From contig OZ020267.1 of NCBI GenBank assembly GCA_963971225.1, positions 104,092,392 through 104,156,391 of the forward strand: 64,000 nt of DNA, in the 5' to 3' direction. A model generated the notes under the pieces. It had not been told where the DNA came from, did no database searches, and was given only the letters and a program-made list of their open reading frames with translations. Made by a program: the position numbers and the translations under genes. Below, piece by piece: positions 1 to 15,000 of the stretch (the first letter of the stretch is position 1; the number at the start of each line of letters is the position of its first letter). Source of the stretch: Melieria omissa. Lineage: Eukaryota > Arthropoda > Insecta > Diptera > Ulidiidae.

Positions 1-3000
1 AATAATAGTAGTAGGAACAGTGGCAACAGTAGTAAATCCAATGACACTGACAAGGCGGCCACCAAGCCAACCGCTGCAACTGCAACTAGCGCCGGCACAG
101 AAATTGCACCCAAGCAGCGCGCACGCGTCAGCATGACAGCCGAACTTGGCATACGCGAGAATGTCATGTTGCCCTCTGTCGATCCGGAGAAGGAGGCACA
201 AATACTCTACGAGAAATCGCTGCAGGAGTATCACGGCAGCTTGGCCAACACGACGCCAACTGCTGAGCGCGCATCTGCTGCCGGCAAAGCAGACATTGCC
301 GGTCGCAAGACGGCCGCTGAGTCGAATGGCGACAGCGAGTCTGAACGGCCGCCACGCACGCTGCACAACGTTTGTGAACCGTGGACACAGAAACACTGCC
401 ATTGTGCGGGTACACTGGAACGTCTGTCGTTGAGCTGTCGCGGCATCGGCATACTGGCAGTGCCGGTAGAGCTGCCCGACAACATTGTGGCGCTGTAAGT
501 CAAAAAGGTTTTTAAGTGTTATTACAAATAATTGTACATTTTTTTTTGTGAAGATATAATGACTAGTGTCGAATCGATAGACATGCCTTGGCCAAGCCGA
601 TACTTCGGCCTCGTGAACAATACCGATATCGATTACAAGTATCTGCCAAAACCCACGACGAGTTTCAATATTATTCGGTCTATTGGAGCAAAGAATGGTG
701 ACCAGTGGCACACAGGGAGGAGAGGAGGTTGGTGGTTCAAATTCTACCGAAATACCAAAATTTCTATTGCAAAATATGGTTTCAAATGAAATTAAGCTCA
801 AAAGTTGTACGCAAAACATCCTCAAAATCAAATCTTCCGTGTTCCACTAATGGTTGGAAATATGATTTCAAATCGTTTAAATTTGGTATTCGGCTCAAAT
901 GTTGTGTACAAAGTTTGCCAGTGTGCTCAATAGTAGCAAACTGCTTACTGCTGAATCAGTTTCGGTATCAGATTTAAACGATTTCGTAGGTAGGTACTTA
1001 GGTTGTAGTGGCTGCCTCTGTGTGAGATACACATGTCTCTATTTGGGCCCATTGTGATACCACGAATTCTAATCGTTTGAAATGTGTTCAACATGTGTTA
1101 CAACACACAGAAGAGGGGAGGAGTGTTAAGCCGAATCCGAATGGCAATTTTTTGGAAATATCCTTTCATACTTGAAGATTTCTGCCATTGCCTGCCAGGA
1201 TCGCAATTGTATGATTCTAGTAATTCTCATCTTCTTCATGTGGATAGCGATAGAAGTAATTGAGCGTTTCTCCAACCTGATCTAGGAAACGAACCCAGGG
1301 CCTCTGGTTAGTCTTTGTTAGAAAGATCCATTAAATTTCCTCAACCTTAGTGATCACTGTTGCATCTGTGAGTAAATTAAATAAAATACTACTCTGGATT
1401 GACTCAGAATCGATTCCATGTTCTTCATTCTGCGTTCCGTACTCACTGATCTATGTTCCTACCTACTGACTTAGGTAACAACGAATGACTTGACTGGGTT
1501 AAGTCACATAATCTAAAGGCAGCAACTCAATCTCATAGCCAGAACGCTTCTTCGGGCATTAGTCTTTCACTGTATCGTTTGTAGATATGCGCAGAGACTT
1601 GACCTTCCTTCAATGATTACTGTTGAAGCTGTAGATCGGTTTATAAGAAGAAAGAAAGTAAAAAATTGAGACTCGACCTACCGTCAATGACTCCTGTCCA
1701 AGCTATGTATTGATTGATAATGAGAAGAAAGGTGTCGTGTATTTCCGGTTTTACTAATACATCTTTTACACAGAGAAGACTACGTAACATATTACCGTGT
1801 TAAGTTATCAATTGATCAACAAATATCGGTGATCATATTTATGTGAGTTTTCCCACTACACACATTAGTTGAACTGGTTTGTCTATAATACTCGCTAAGA
1901 TGTATACGTTGTAATACACACGTATTGTCATTTTAAATGCAACTTTAGCTCAGTTTGTTTGTCAAGCATTGCGACTTTGTGGGTCAAAGTTTGACCCTCG
2001 TTTCAGCCAGCACCATATTTTGTATTGAAAATCAATGTTCTTTCGGCAGTGCTCTCTCAGTAGAAAATTGCAAATTTCTATCAATTCAATAACCACATAA
2101 AAACTCAGCAACAACACAAACAATCAGCATAGAACTGTAGATCCATGTAATCTTTGTACAAACTCTCAGCTGCAAAGTTAATGTTTGAGGAAGTTAGGTT
2201 AGGTTATGGTGGCTGCCTTTGTAACAGCGGGTTTGAAGCGGATGGAGTGAGGAGACCTCCACTTTAACGCTTTCGGGACGGAATTTAATTTTGAAATCCA
2301 AAATACTGTCAGTAGAAATATTCTCATGCTATGAATGTTGGGGTTAGAAAGTTATATTGGATGCTCACAAATTATGAAATCATCCTTTTATGCGGGGAAA
2401 ACCGAAATCGAATAAATATTTTCCGTGGGTCGTAAGATTTGAATAATTGTTTTGAGTGGCATTAAAAACTTGCTGGGACGTATTATCCCAGTAGTCCCGA
2501 AAGGGTTAACGCCGAATCCGACAAGCGGTTAGCAGTTTTTCTTTCACTTTAGGAGGTTTTTGTCATTGCCTGTCAAGAGCGATTCTTGTAATTCTCATCA
2601 GCTTCGTGTAAATGGAGATAGAAGTAGATGAGCGTTTTATCAGTCCGAGCTGGGATTCGAACCTAGGGCCGACATGGCCGAAGAAAGCTACGCTTAACCT
2701 CATAACTAAGCTATCTTTCCTTACTGTGATTTCATAACGGAAAATGAAATACAATGAGTCGAACTGGAACTATGCACATTTTGATTAACTAGGAACATCA
2801 ATTATACGGCAATGAAAAAAAAAAGATTGAATAAAAGTACAGAAAGAAAGTATTCTTTCTGTCTGGACCATCATGAATAACACCGGCACACAAAAAAAAA
2901 AGTGGTCTGTACATTTGACTAGACCCACCTATCCTTATGTATTTCGGTGCCCTGAAACCGAATCCGAGGTCAGTTTTGTCCGTACACCCTCAAAATTTTG

Positions 3001-6000
3001 AGTAAATTGCATAAAACTGCCATTATTTGCGATTTTTAGCCATTTTTTGCAGTTTTTTGCAATTTACTCAAAATTTTGAGGGTGTACGGACCAAACTGAC
3101 CTCGGATTCGGTTTCAGCGCACCGAAATACATAAGGATAGGTGGGTCTAGTCAAATGTACAGACCACTGTTTTTTTTGTGTGCCGGTGTAATCTAGGCTT
3201 CATTGTACTTTAGTTGTACTTATCTTAACTTAACTTGTATGTCTTTGTCAATTTGATTTGTCACCCGACCTCTGACAATCTTATGTTTAATTTTTTTATG
3301 TTATTTATTTTAGAAAACATGCCCAAAAAATCTTTTTTGTTCGTGAGAGTTAACTAAATAAAACAAATCTAAAATAGATAAATTTAAAATTAAATTTAAA
3401 GACATCCAATTCCAATCAAATGCATTCAGTTATGATCTGTTTTTGTTTCTTTCATAGTGATTTATTACTATTTTTTTTTTGCATAAAACACTAAAAAAGT
3501 ACAAACTAGTCTGCAGTTAAATAATTAAATTACAAATAAAAAAAAATAAAATACCGTGCTAAGTAAAAGTTAAATGAAATCAACTGTTAAGCAAAAGAAT
3601 TCACTTCCTGAAAAAATATTGCCTTACTTTTCAAACTTTTGTCTTTTATCTCACGCTTTGCATACAATATTTGCCTTTATTCATTTATTTTTTGCTGCTT
3701 ACTTCAATTACGATTTGTCACATTGTCATAAATTTATATATAATTAGTCTGGCATTTGATTACACAGAGACCGGCCATTAGGTTTACTCCCACACAGACA
3801 AACACAAAGACACAAACCTGCTGGCAATTGATGCTAAATGGTTATCGTGCAAATTGTGCTGTGTGCAAATTGTTAAATGAGTGGACAAATTGATAGGCAG
3901 TCATATGGACAGCCATGCAGCGGGCTCGGATGGTAGGAAGACTGGCTAACTAGTGAGTGAAAAGGCTCACACGAAGTGACAACTGCAATTTGAATGTTGC
4001 CGGGACACAGTTTTGCATACCAATTGACTGTTCAACTGACGTCAAAATGATTTATTCCATACTAAAGTAAATTTGAAAGCAGTTCAATAAAGTAAAGAGA
4101 AAAATATGCTTTGATAGCAGTTTAATGAAAAATATCTTCTCATCAAAAAGTACCCGAAATTTTGTAATAAAACGAAAACGGTTCAACTATTCATTAATAT
4201 TCTTTTTGGACTCTTCAAAGTAACTCAGTCGTTTCCCCCAATTTTGAAAACCTTTTTCATAGGCTAATTTTTTTACTCTAGGAATCCTACAGCAGTGGCG
4301 CACACAGGATTTTATTTTGAAGAGAGAGGGTTTTGCGTACAACTTTTGAGTCAAATACCATTTGAAACCATAGTTTGTACCAGCAATTTTTGTATTTGGG
4401 AGGGTTGAATGCCGAAACCCCTCTGGGTGCACAACTGTATGTTTAGGCATACAGAAATGATGCCTATTTTGTAAAAATGTTTCACACATCTGTGTTCAAT
4501 GAAATGAATTTCATCTCTTTGATAGTTTCTGAAACTATTTTATTTCTATCTCATCATCAAGTTTTTTCTCTTACTACTTGTTTTAACAATTTTATTTCAT
4601 GCTTTGATTCTTGAAAAATTTATTACACTCATTAAAACATTTTTCCATGAAAACCTCTGCCAAGTGTTTGGCATTTTTCATACTATTTTTGCTTAAATTC
4701 TTAATTCATCACACTAAAGCACAAAGCTCTCCTCGCACCGCCGTTTTATCTCACCTCAATGCTTTATTAATTACCTGTTGTTGAATAAGCAGCTCATCCT
4801 TCCCTTCTCCTTCTACATTCATTAAATTTTTAACAGTTTTCTGTAGTTATTTACACTTTTACATTTTGTTGATGAAGTGCGCCCAACGCACTCAACAACA
4901 CTCAATCACCCCCCACCACCACCCCACCTCTCTCTGTGTTTTCTTAACCACATCATGCACACACACGCACACACACACACACGGAGAGATTTTTAAATTG
5001 ATGCTTCATTGCACATAAAACAAACCAACAACCGACTCGAAGCTGCGCGCAAATTCCATCATATTATTATAAGTGTTTGTTGTTGTTGTTGTTTTGGAGC
5101 GATTGAGAGTTGCGCATATGTTAAGTGCGAGCTTTTTTTTTATTGCGCCCTAAAGCGTTTTTATTCGCACTGCTTCAATTGTTTACGCTCGATTGTGCCT
5201 TCCCACATGTTTTCGATTTTGATTGATGAGCCGAAAATGCAATGAAGTAGGCAGCACATGAAAAAAGAAGAAGAAGAAGAGTTTGTGAGTGTAAGTTATG
5301 TGGGAAATGCTGCACAAATATTGTTTAAGCATTTTTAAAATGATAAAAAATTGTGAATAGAAGCATTTCGATTTTGAACAGCAGTTCATTGGTTTTGGTG
5401 GTTTTTGGTGCTATTAAAAAAAATGTATGAAAATGAATCAAAATTAATGGTTTTTAGTTATTCATTGTTTTCAGTTGTCGACAATTTAATACGCAATTTG
5501 CATTAAAACATAATAAATAAACAATTTCTATAGAGATTTGTCAATAATTTAATACGTTGAATACATATTAAGTGATTTTTTCAACTGAAAGCAATTTGTA
5601 CTAAATAATTTCTATAGAGATTTGCATGATTTTGATATGGAAAGAAAGAAACAGTGAAATGAGTTCATAGAAATGTGGGACAAATTTCAATGATCTAAGG
5701 AATACAGAAAACCTTTCTGATAAGTTCTGATAACTGGTCCACCTCATCCTGCCAGCCCAACTATTTAATAGGTTCTTGATATTTTTTCCTTTTTACTCTG
5801 CTTTTTACTTTTTATCTGCTCCTCGCTGCAATATTTTTGACCTTAATCCAATTATCTTCCTACTTACTTGAATTGTGTGCACTTTCGTTGCACTTAACAT
5901 GCCGTTGCCCTCTGAGAATTGCCCGTATTACGACCAAACATGCCTCTTATACATATCTGTCCTCTCCCTCTCGCCCCTTGACCGCACCAACAACATACCT

Positions 6001-9000
6001 AATGGCAACATGCCAAACGTTTGAGTCATGTGCCACCATTACCGGTGCCACCATTCGCCATTCGCAACAAAAATGCCTAACTAGCAGCAATAACGGTATT
6101 TGCTACCAACTTCCAACAACAACCATTCCATAAACGACAACAACACACATTACAATAAAAATAACAATGTGCGCATTATTGCCATATTTAAAGTTGGCGT
6201 TTTTGGAAAATTTGCAATTCTCAGCTCATTAAAAGTCGTTTTACACATTTTTCCCATTGGCCAATTGCACTGCCACTTTGTCCGTTCGCATTGTGAGCGA
6301 GCGTGTGTTTGTGTGTGTGAGATTATTTGAATAGACGTATGAATGCGCTCGCCTTGGTGCGGTCTGGCAACACTGGCCTGTTATTAAATTAACGCGCGCA
6401 CATAAATGGGCGTAAAGTGGCACTCGGCCGACAATTGGTGTGTCGTTGATGGTGTTGTGGATTTTGTAGAGGCAAGTTTTATTGTTGTTTTGCTTGTTAG
6501 TTTGAAATTGCATGTACCGTTAGTGGGCAGTGAAATTACTGTGAAGAAGTAATGAGCCTTGTAATTTAGTGTTTGTTGAATGAGGGGTGAAAAAGTTGAT
6601 GTGTGACTATTTTTAATTCTTTTATTTTTAAAGTACTGAAATTGTGGCGATTTTTAAGTATTGTAGTATTGATTCGTTTATGAATTTATTTTTTATTGAA
6701 TTTTCAATTAATTAATTAATTTTTATTTATTTATTTTTATTTATTTGTTTAATAATTTTGTTTATTAATTTTTAATTTGGCATAGTTTTAAATAAATTTA
6801 TCTAACCAATTTAAATTTCGGCTGTGATAACTTTTTACATAAACGGTGATTTCTTTAATTTCACGCAAGATTAAAAATGTTTAATCTATATTTTATTTTT
6901 TTTTTATTTTACAGCGATTTAGGCAACAACAACATAACCACACTGGAGGCCAATTCGTTTTTTATGGTACCACAACTTGAAGAATTGTAAGTAAGCAGCA
7001 AATAAAGTTCTAAACAAATTAATCTCGCCAGGCCAAGCCATGCAAAAAATGTTAGTTAAAGTGTTAGTAAAAATATAAAAATTTTAACAAAAGTGTTAGT
7101 AAAAATACAAAAATGTTAGATCAAATGTTTTTTTTTAATGTTTAATAAAACTTTGTAACCCAAAAGCACAAAGGTCCTTTATGCCCACTAAGCAAACACT
7201 ACTCTCAATATAAATTAGATACAAAATCAACAAAAATTTAATGCAAACATTTTCCTCTTTGTGTCCACAAGCTAACAATATGAGCTCCTAGTAATTTGTT
7301 TTCATTAAACAAAACATTAAATTTAAACTTTTTATGTGCTTCCATCCCCATCAAAACAACCACCACTCCACTCTACTGCTATGCCACACCTACTTTAGCC
7401 TTAAGCCAATGTTTCGCTTTTTTCTATAAGTAATGCCCATTTTGTCGGAAGCAACAACAACAACAATAGTAGGTCACAGCACAAGTTTGCCGTTGACAAT
7501 TTCTCACTCAAGTAGCCGGCACATCGAAGCAGTCAGCGCGTGAAACACAAAACCACACAAGTAATTTCTCAATTTCACACCAAACTCAAACGAACTTTGA
7601 CCCCACAATTTTACTCACAGTTTGCTTGCTCCGAAATTGTTAATGACAGTAGCAAACAATGCGAGCAAGTAAACGTTGGCGGATGTTGGTGAGTGGGTGG
7701 AGATGAACGCTAAACTGTGGACACTGCTGCCCTCCGACCTGCAGCAATGTTGTCGTTCATTTTCTAATATCCTGCAGTTAGTTGCACATCCTGCCATACA
7801 CTTGAGGTCATGTTGCCACTCATAGAGTTGGTTGGTTGGTTGTTTGGATGGTGGGTTGGTTGGTGCTATGAAAGAGCTCAAATATTGTTTGTATAAATGG
7901 TTAATGTGGCCAGCGGAAAGTGGCAGTTCAAGTGTTAATATTTGGTGTTTATTTTTGTAAGGACTTCCTAGTTGGATATAAGTCAAATATTTTCGCAAGG
8001 ATCTGCTGCATTAACTGGTTTTCAGAGCCAGTTATTTGCATATATTTATATATTTTCTTTATTATAGATACAACTAAAAGTTTTACCGCCATGTAACATT
8101 CTGTGACTTCTATTTCTTTGTTCGTTTTATTTTTTCACAGAACTCTATCCGACAATAGCATCATTAATATTGATTCGAATGCATTTTACGGACTGGGAAA
8201 GTTGAAACGTTTAAATTTACAAAATTGTGGCCTTAAATCGTTGCCGCCAGCTGCGTTTCAAGGATTAAAAAATTTAATCTCACTGTAAGTAGACCAATTG
8301 GCAATTTCACCAACATTTATACACAAGTAACGGTAATCAAACCAAATGAGAATTACAAATTTACAACGCAATGCAGGCCATAAATTTCACAAAATGTTAT
8401 TTGCTTCAAGGAATTTTAATTTACATAATCAGACTTTTAGGTGGCAATGAATTTGTATCGGAATGAAATTGAAATGATGAATATTTTATGAACCGAGAGG
8501 GCACAATTTAAAAATTTTCTATTTAATTCTAAAAAATAAATTGATAAAAAAATACAAAAATTATATTTTGAATATTATTATTATTTTTTCTATTTTTTTT
8601 TATTTAATTGTTTTTTATTATTATTACTTATTAGTTATAAAAGAAAGGAACACAAGTTGGTAAACATTTTTGTTTATGAAAACTTTAATCTTTTTAAAAC
8701 AAAGGGACAAATTTAATTTTTAATTTATTTTTTTTATTTTTATTTATCAATTTTATTTAAATATAAATTTAAATTTAATTTTTTACAATTTGTATGTATT
8801 AAATTTATTTTTAATTATTTTTTTCTATTAATTTCTCTGTTCTTTTTACTTTTTTTTTACTTTTAAGTTATAAAAGAAAGTAACACAATTTGGTTAAAAA
8901 TCTTTATTTATGAAAAATTTTAATATTTTCAGAAAAAATTTAAAATTTAATCTTAACTTTTTTTTTGAATTTATATTTATTAATTTTATTTTTAATTATT

Positions 9001-12000
9001 TTTTCTATTATATTTTTTATTATTTTTACTTATTAGTTATAGAAGAAATTAACACAATTTATTAAAAACTCTTTATTTTTGAAAAACTTTAATCTTTGAA
9101 CTTGATTTTGAATTTAATTTTTTTTTAATTTTTATTTATTAATTTTGCTTTTAATTATTTTTCCTATTAATTTTTCTATTATTTTTACTTATTAGTTATC
9201 GAAAGTAACACAATTTGTTAAAATTTTTTTTTTATGAAAAACTTAACTTTTTAGAAAAAATGAACAAATTTAATTTTGACTTTAATTTTTTTAACTTTTT
9301 ATTTATTAATTTTATTTTAAATTATTTTGTCTATTAAATTTTCTATTATTTTGTGGTAAACAATTTTTTTATGAACAATTTTAATTTAAAAAATCAACAA
9401 ATTTAATTTTGAAATTAATTTTTTTGAACTTTAATTTATTTTTGTATTTTTAATAATTTTATTCTATTCTTTTTTCTATTATTTTTACTTATTAATTATA
9501 AAAGAAAGTAACACAATTTGTTAAAAAATCTTTATTTATGAAAAATTTTAATCTCTTTAGAAAAAGTTAACAAATTTAATTTTGAATTTAAATTTTGTAA
9601 ATTTTTTTTATTAATTTTATTTTTAATAATTTTTTCTATTATATTTTGTATTATTTTTACTTATTAGTTATAAAAGAATGTAACACAATTTGTTAAAGAA
9701 TCTTTATTTATGAAAAAATTTAATCTTTTTAGAAAAATTAACAAATTTAATTTTTAATTTTATGGTTTTTAATTTGTATTTATTAATTTTATTTTTAATT
9801 AGTTTTCTATTATTTTTCTATTATTTATACTTATAAGTTATAAAAGAAAGGAACACAATTTGGTAAAAAATCTTTATTTATGAAAATTTTTTTTAATTTT
9901 TATTTTATTATTTTATATTATTTAGGTTTTTTTTTAACTCAAAACAAATTCTAAATGTAATTTTAGGAAAAATTTCATTCTTATAATAATTTTTTTTTTA
10001 ATATATATTTTTTTTATAAAATTCGAAAGCAAACTTAAAAATCTTAACACGAAACTAAATTTCGTTCAAAAAATGCCTTTAACCAACAAATTAAAGTTCT
10101 TTGCATAAAGTTTCACACCGCACTTTGCATTTCAAAAACAAAACCGCACAAATTAAAATTGTTGCGCCTTTACACCAACTTCTACTTTTTGTTTAAATGT
10201 TTAATACAAAATTAACAAGCTTTCAAAATTTAAGTAGAAATTTGCAAAATACATTAAGTTAAATAATGCAATGTTAATTACGCAAATTTGCAACAATAAC
10301 TATTCGAAATTTATTTTAAGCGCTAAAACAACACAAACAATTAAGTTTTTTAACTTTATTCTTTACTAAAATTATGCTGCACATTGTTTCCTTTTATGTT
10401 CTCTTTACTTGTTTTTGTTTGTGCCAAATTACTGCAATATCAAATATGAAAATGCAACAACAACAACCAATTGAACTGCACATGAAAATTGTAACTAAAA
10501 AAACATTTGCACAAAAACAAAAAATAAACCAGGCAACTAAATGGCAACGCCTTAGCCAGCATGGACATCGACAGCCTGCAGCATCTGCCAAAATTGCGCA
10601 CACTACGGCTTGAGGGCAACCTTTTCTATCGGATACCAACAAACGCTTTGGCTGGATTAAAGACACTTGAAGCACTGTGAGCTATTTTTTCGTTTATTTC
10701 TCTATATTTTTCTTATCTTATATTTTGTTATTTTTGCGCTACTTTTTCACTATCACTATTTATCTGACAGCATGTATGTATATACAACCAATATGTGTAT
10801 ATGTGTGTGAGTTTGTGTGCGTGTTTTGGTTATAAGCAATAAATGAAATATTGTTGAGAATCACTGACACTGTGAGAAAATTTCAATTCAAAGTTTCAAC
10901 TTACACGTAAATCAGTTTTCATTAAACATTTTTATAGAATTTTTATAAAAAGTGAACAATTTTGTTACTGTGAGACAAGTGGTTCAACATGTTTAATCCA
11001 AAATTTGATATGAAATCTTTGTGGTTCGAATTGCTGCATTTTGTATACAAAAAGTTCAACAGTTTTGTATAAGAACACAAAACTAGCTTTGCAAATGAAA
11101 TTTTTGTGCGTCGAAGTTTTCTTCAAGCTGCTTTTTATTTGTCACATTTTGTCCCAAATTTAATTAAACCTGACATATTGCTGCGCTTTGTTACAATATT
11201 GCATGAAAAAGTATTTAGCCAATTAAATACTGGCAAAACCAGAAATTGTAACCGATTTTCTAAATAAAAATTTCATATAAAAGAGATTTAGCTCACCAAA
11301 CACTGGTTGTCACAGAAACACATATTCAACAAAATATATGTGTTTCATAAATATTTTTAAGAACATTTTCTATACATAAATCTACTAAAAACTTTTATGG
11401 AAAAAGTATTTAGCCAATCAAACATTGGTTGTCCCAAAAAATTTCCTTTTAACGGAAAACTTTTTACCACATTTCTGCCTATAAGATCGACGTATAAATT
11501 TTATAAAAATATGTAAATCAAATTAATATTATTTGCAACCAACTAAAAGCTAAGCACTGTACATACATATTACTTAAGTTGTGTCACAAAATTGTTACCA
11601 TATGAGGAGATAATCCACACGGTGTTAACTATTTAAAAGTACACAATTCTCTACAGTTAACATTGCATTAACATACATTTTTTTTACGTCACACTATTAC
11701 AAAATTGGTATGAATTCCACAAAAACGTCAAAAAAAATCATGATGAATGACAAAATTGATTGTAACACTTGTCACACTATTACTTTTGTACCAAAAATAT
11801 TGTCACATAGTAAACATACCTGCTTATCTCACACTTACGCACGTTTTACTTATGTCACATTGTCACAAAATTGGTGTAATTTTAATTTTTGCTCTCATAT
11901 AAACCCAATAATGTCACAAAAATAATTTAGAATGACAAAAAACCTGTCGCATTGTTACATCGGTACCAAAAATATTGTGACATAGTTTACATAGCTGCTT

Positions 12001-15000
12001 ATTTCACATTCACACACGTTTTACTTGTGTCACATTGTCACAAAATTGGTGTGAATTTAATATTTGCTCTCATATTAATCCAAATTGTTACAAAAATAGT
12101 TTTAAATGAAAAAACTTAACTACCACACCTTGTCACATTGTTATTGCGTTACCAAAATATTACCACACATTGAACACAATTTTTACCTCACATTTACTCA
12201 CATTCTACTCATGTCACACTGTCACAAAATTAATGTGAGTTTAATATTAGTCTAAATATTTACACAAACATGTCACAAAAATCATTTTCAAGGAAAAAAT
12301 TAACTATGACACTTTGTCACACTGTTAAATTGCTACCAAAATATTGTCATATTGCATATAAATTATTTGACCTCACATTTGCACACATTTCACATTAGTT
12401 TTACTGTCACAAAATTGGTTTAAATTAATTATTAGCTCAAATATCCAAACAACAATGTAAGAAAAATAATTTCAAATGACAAAATTAATTGTGACACGTT
12501 GTTATAATGTTACTGTGCTACCAAGTGGTTGGTTTAAGTTCATTATTAGCTCAAATAACCATACAACAATGTCACAAAAATAATTTTGAATGCGAACATT
12601 GGTTGTGGCATGTTGTTGGACTGTTAATTCGATATCGAAATATTGTCACACAGTCTAAATGAAATAGAAAGTCTTCGTCTATTAAATGAATGCCAATTTT
12701 GTATTCTTCTTCTTCCCCTTCTATAATTACTAGTAAATAAATATTTTCGTTCTATAAAACTAAAGTGTGCATTTATTTTCTGGCCGCCCCTTTTGCAACA
12801 TCCCTGATTTTTTCTATCTGTGTTTTTTGTTAAATCTAACATTAAAAAAATTGGCCCCACATGTGGTGAATTTAAGGATTTTTCTAACATTTCCAACAAG
12901 TTAGTTCCCTTTTTGCCCCATGGCGTAATTTTTCAATTCATCGTGGTGCTTAATTTGGTTTTACCTGCGATCGCTTGATAGTTTTTCATCTTAAACCTTA
13001 TTACAAGAACATTGGAATTCTATAAACAAGGACGAATAGAGCAAATTAACAGCTTTGTTTTTTGTTGAGGCTTTTCTGATACCCCTCATTATTGAGTTAA
13101 GTTTTAATCACAAACTTTTCTCACCACTCAAATGCGCACCAAATTATTTTCACCACTGACCACGATTCTCCCAACTCCGATCGTTTACTCCTCTCAACAA
13201 CAAAAACCAAACAATCAAAAGTTGTTGGCACAATTTTCAGTGCATAATCTTTCACCACACACTCCTTGGACACGAACCATATGGTATTTGAAATTCAAAT
13301 TACACCATGATGCATAAAGGGGAACAAACTCTGCACAGCTAGCATCAGTTTTTTCACAGCACCCAAAAATTTTTAATGTCTTGGGGCAGAAAGTGAGACG
13401 AACTTCTTTGCCAAACTCAAAAATTGGCAAACAAAATCAAAGAAAATTCACCACATTTGGCGCCAACTTGTTTTCTATCTATTCTACCTCATTCGAAATC
13501 AACAACAAACACATAGAAAAGTTACCTCACTGTGCAAAAGGGGCAGCCAGAACATCAATTTATACCCAATTTTAATCAATTTTGTTATGTTTGCAGAAAT
13601 CTTGGCAGCAATTTACTGACAATAATCAACGACGATGACTTTCCACGTATGCCGAATTTAATTGTGCTGTAAGTATTGGTTATTCTTATATAGGTAGATA
13701 TTACTACGAACATTGAGTGGAAATTTTGTAGATTAAAATATTTTGAGCAATAATTGCAATATTTCTAATATTTGTTCAAAGTTTTCAATTTCTTGTCTTA
13801 AGCTGCAAAGACTCTGCGTTAACAAATGGTAGTCCTGTTTTCATAATCATGGTTCATTTTATGGCAGCTAAGTTCGCCTAAAAAACTTAACTGCCATCTT
13901 AATTTACCCAAAACTATTAGCAAATAAACTCCAGTACCCCAACTGTCATTGATTTCCTTAGGTTTCTAACTCCAAACTCCATCAAACAAGTCTTCGAACA
14001 AGCCTTTTTGATATTCCTAAACTCTCTAACATTTTACCTACCGACTTAAAAGTATCTTCAATTAAATTATCCTCAAATTAATTAAAATAAAGCTTCACTA
14101 CTCCAGCCATCATAATGGCTTCCGTAAGTTTTCAAATTTTTTTTTTACATCTGTTTTAAAGATTTTTTTAGGCCTCCCAACTAGTCAACTTACGCACTCA
14201 GCTACCACCACAACTTTCCTTAGACTCAAAGCACATTTGTTCATTGTTTTGTCGACCCACTTCATAACTTTATAAGTCAAACTTTAAGTACATCACGATT
14301 TTTCTTACTCCATGACTCAAACTTTAGGGACACCTCTAATTTTCTCCTTTCATAACTCAAACTCCAGGGACTCAACTAATTATCTCTTTTCATAATTCAA
14401 ACTGTGAGAACACCACGCGTTTTCTTACTTCGCAGCTCAAACTTTCAGGCCACTACTTCTTTTCTTTTATCATAATTCAAACTTTAGGGACTGCAATGAT
14501 TATTTCTTTGCGTAAATCAAACTTAAAGGACACCACTAATTTTCTTACTTCATAACTTAAACTTTAAGGACACTACTTGTTTTTTATCATAACTCAAACT
14601 TTAAGGAAAACACGAAGTGTCGAACTCCCTCTAAAATATTAATTTATCAATTTACTATTTTCATTGATATTTTTTCTTTTTCTCACTATGAAAAATTTTC
14701 TCTCAATTCTAATTTTAAAAATTCATTAATTTAATCAGCCATATTTTGACTTTTTCTTGCAGTTTACTGAAACGTAATCAAATCATGAAAATGTCTGCTA
14801 GCGCCTTTACAAATTTAACAGCTTTAAAAGTTCTGTAAGTATGAAAACAAGTCAACAAATTCACACACACACACGCACACATACCCATATAACTAACTTT
14901 TAAAGAACTACAACCCTTTTGGAAACAAATCGTCGACTGAGAAAACGATTGTCGTATGTGCTATGAAATTCACTGGAACATACGACATTCGTTTTCTGGA

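Larger units (their letters stand above)
495..6914 (+). other. rk intron 1 (visible), rich in transposon remnants
   Basis: A 6.4-kb intron between phase-2 splice sites (donor GTAAGT, acceptor ACAG). It holds two hAT-like MITEs (702-848, 4293-4437), two tRNA-related SINE copies (about 1128-1340 and 2510-2725), a piggyBac-like MITE (2268-2505) and a foldback MITE (2881-3188). From 3192 to 4290 and from 4440 to 6914 I see AT-rich sequence with short CA, GTT and GAA runs (e.g. 4961-4984, 5262-5280) and no exon-like reading frame. Confidence 0.75.

Noticed and set aside
7615..7998. 127-codon minus-strand frame in rk intron 2
   Set aside because: No domain, signal peptide or splice partner; low-complexity segments.
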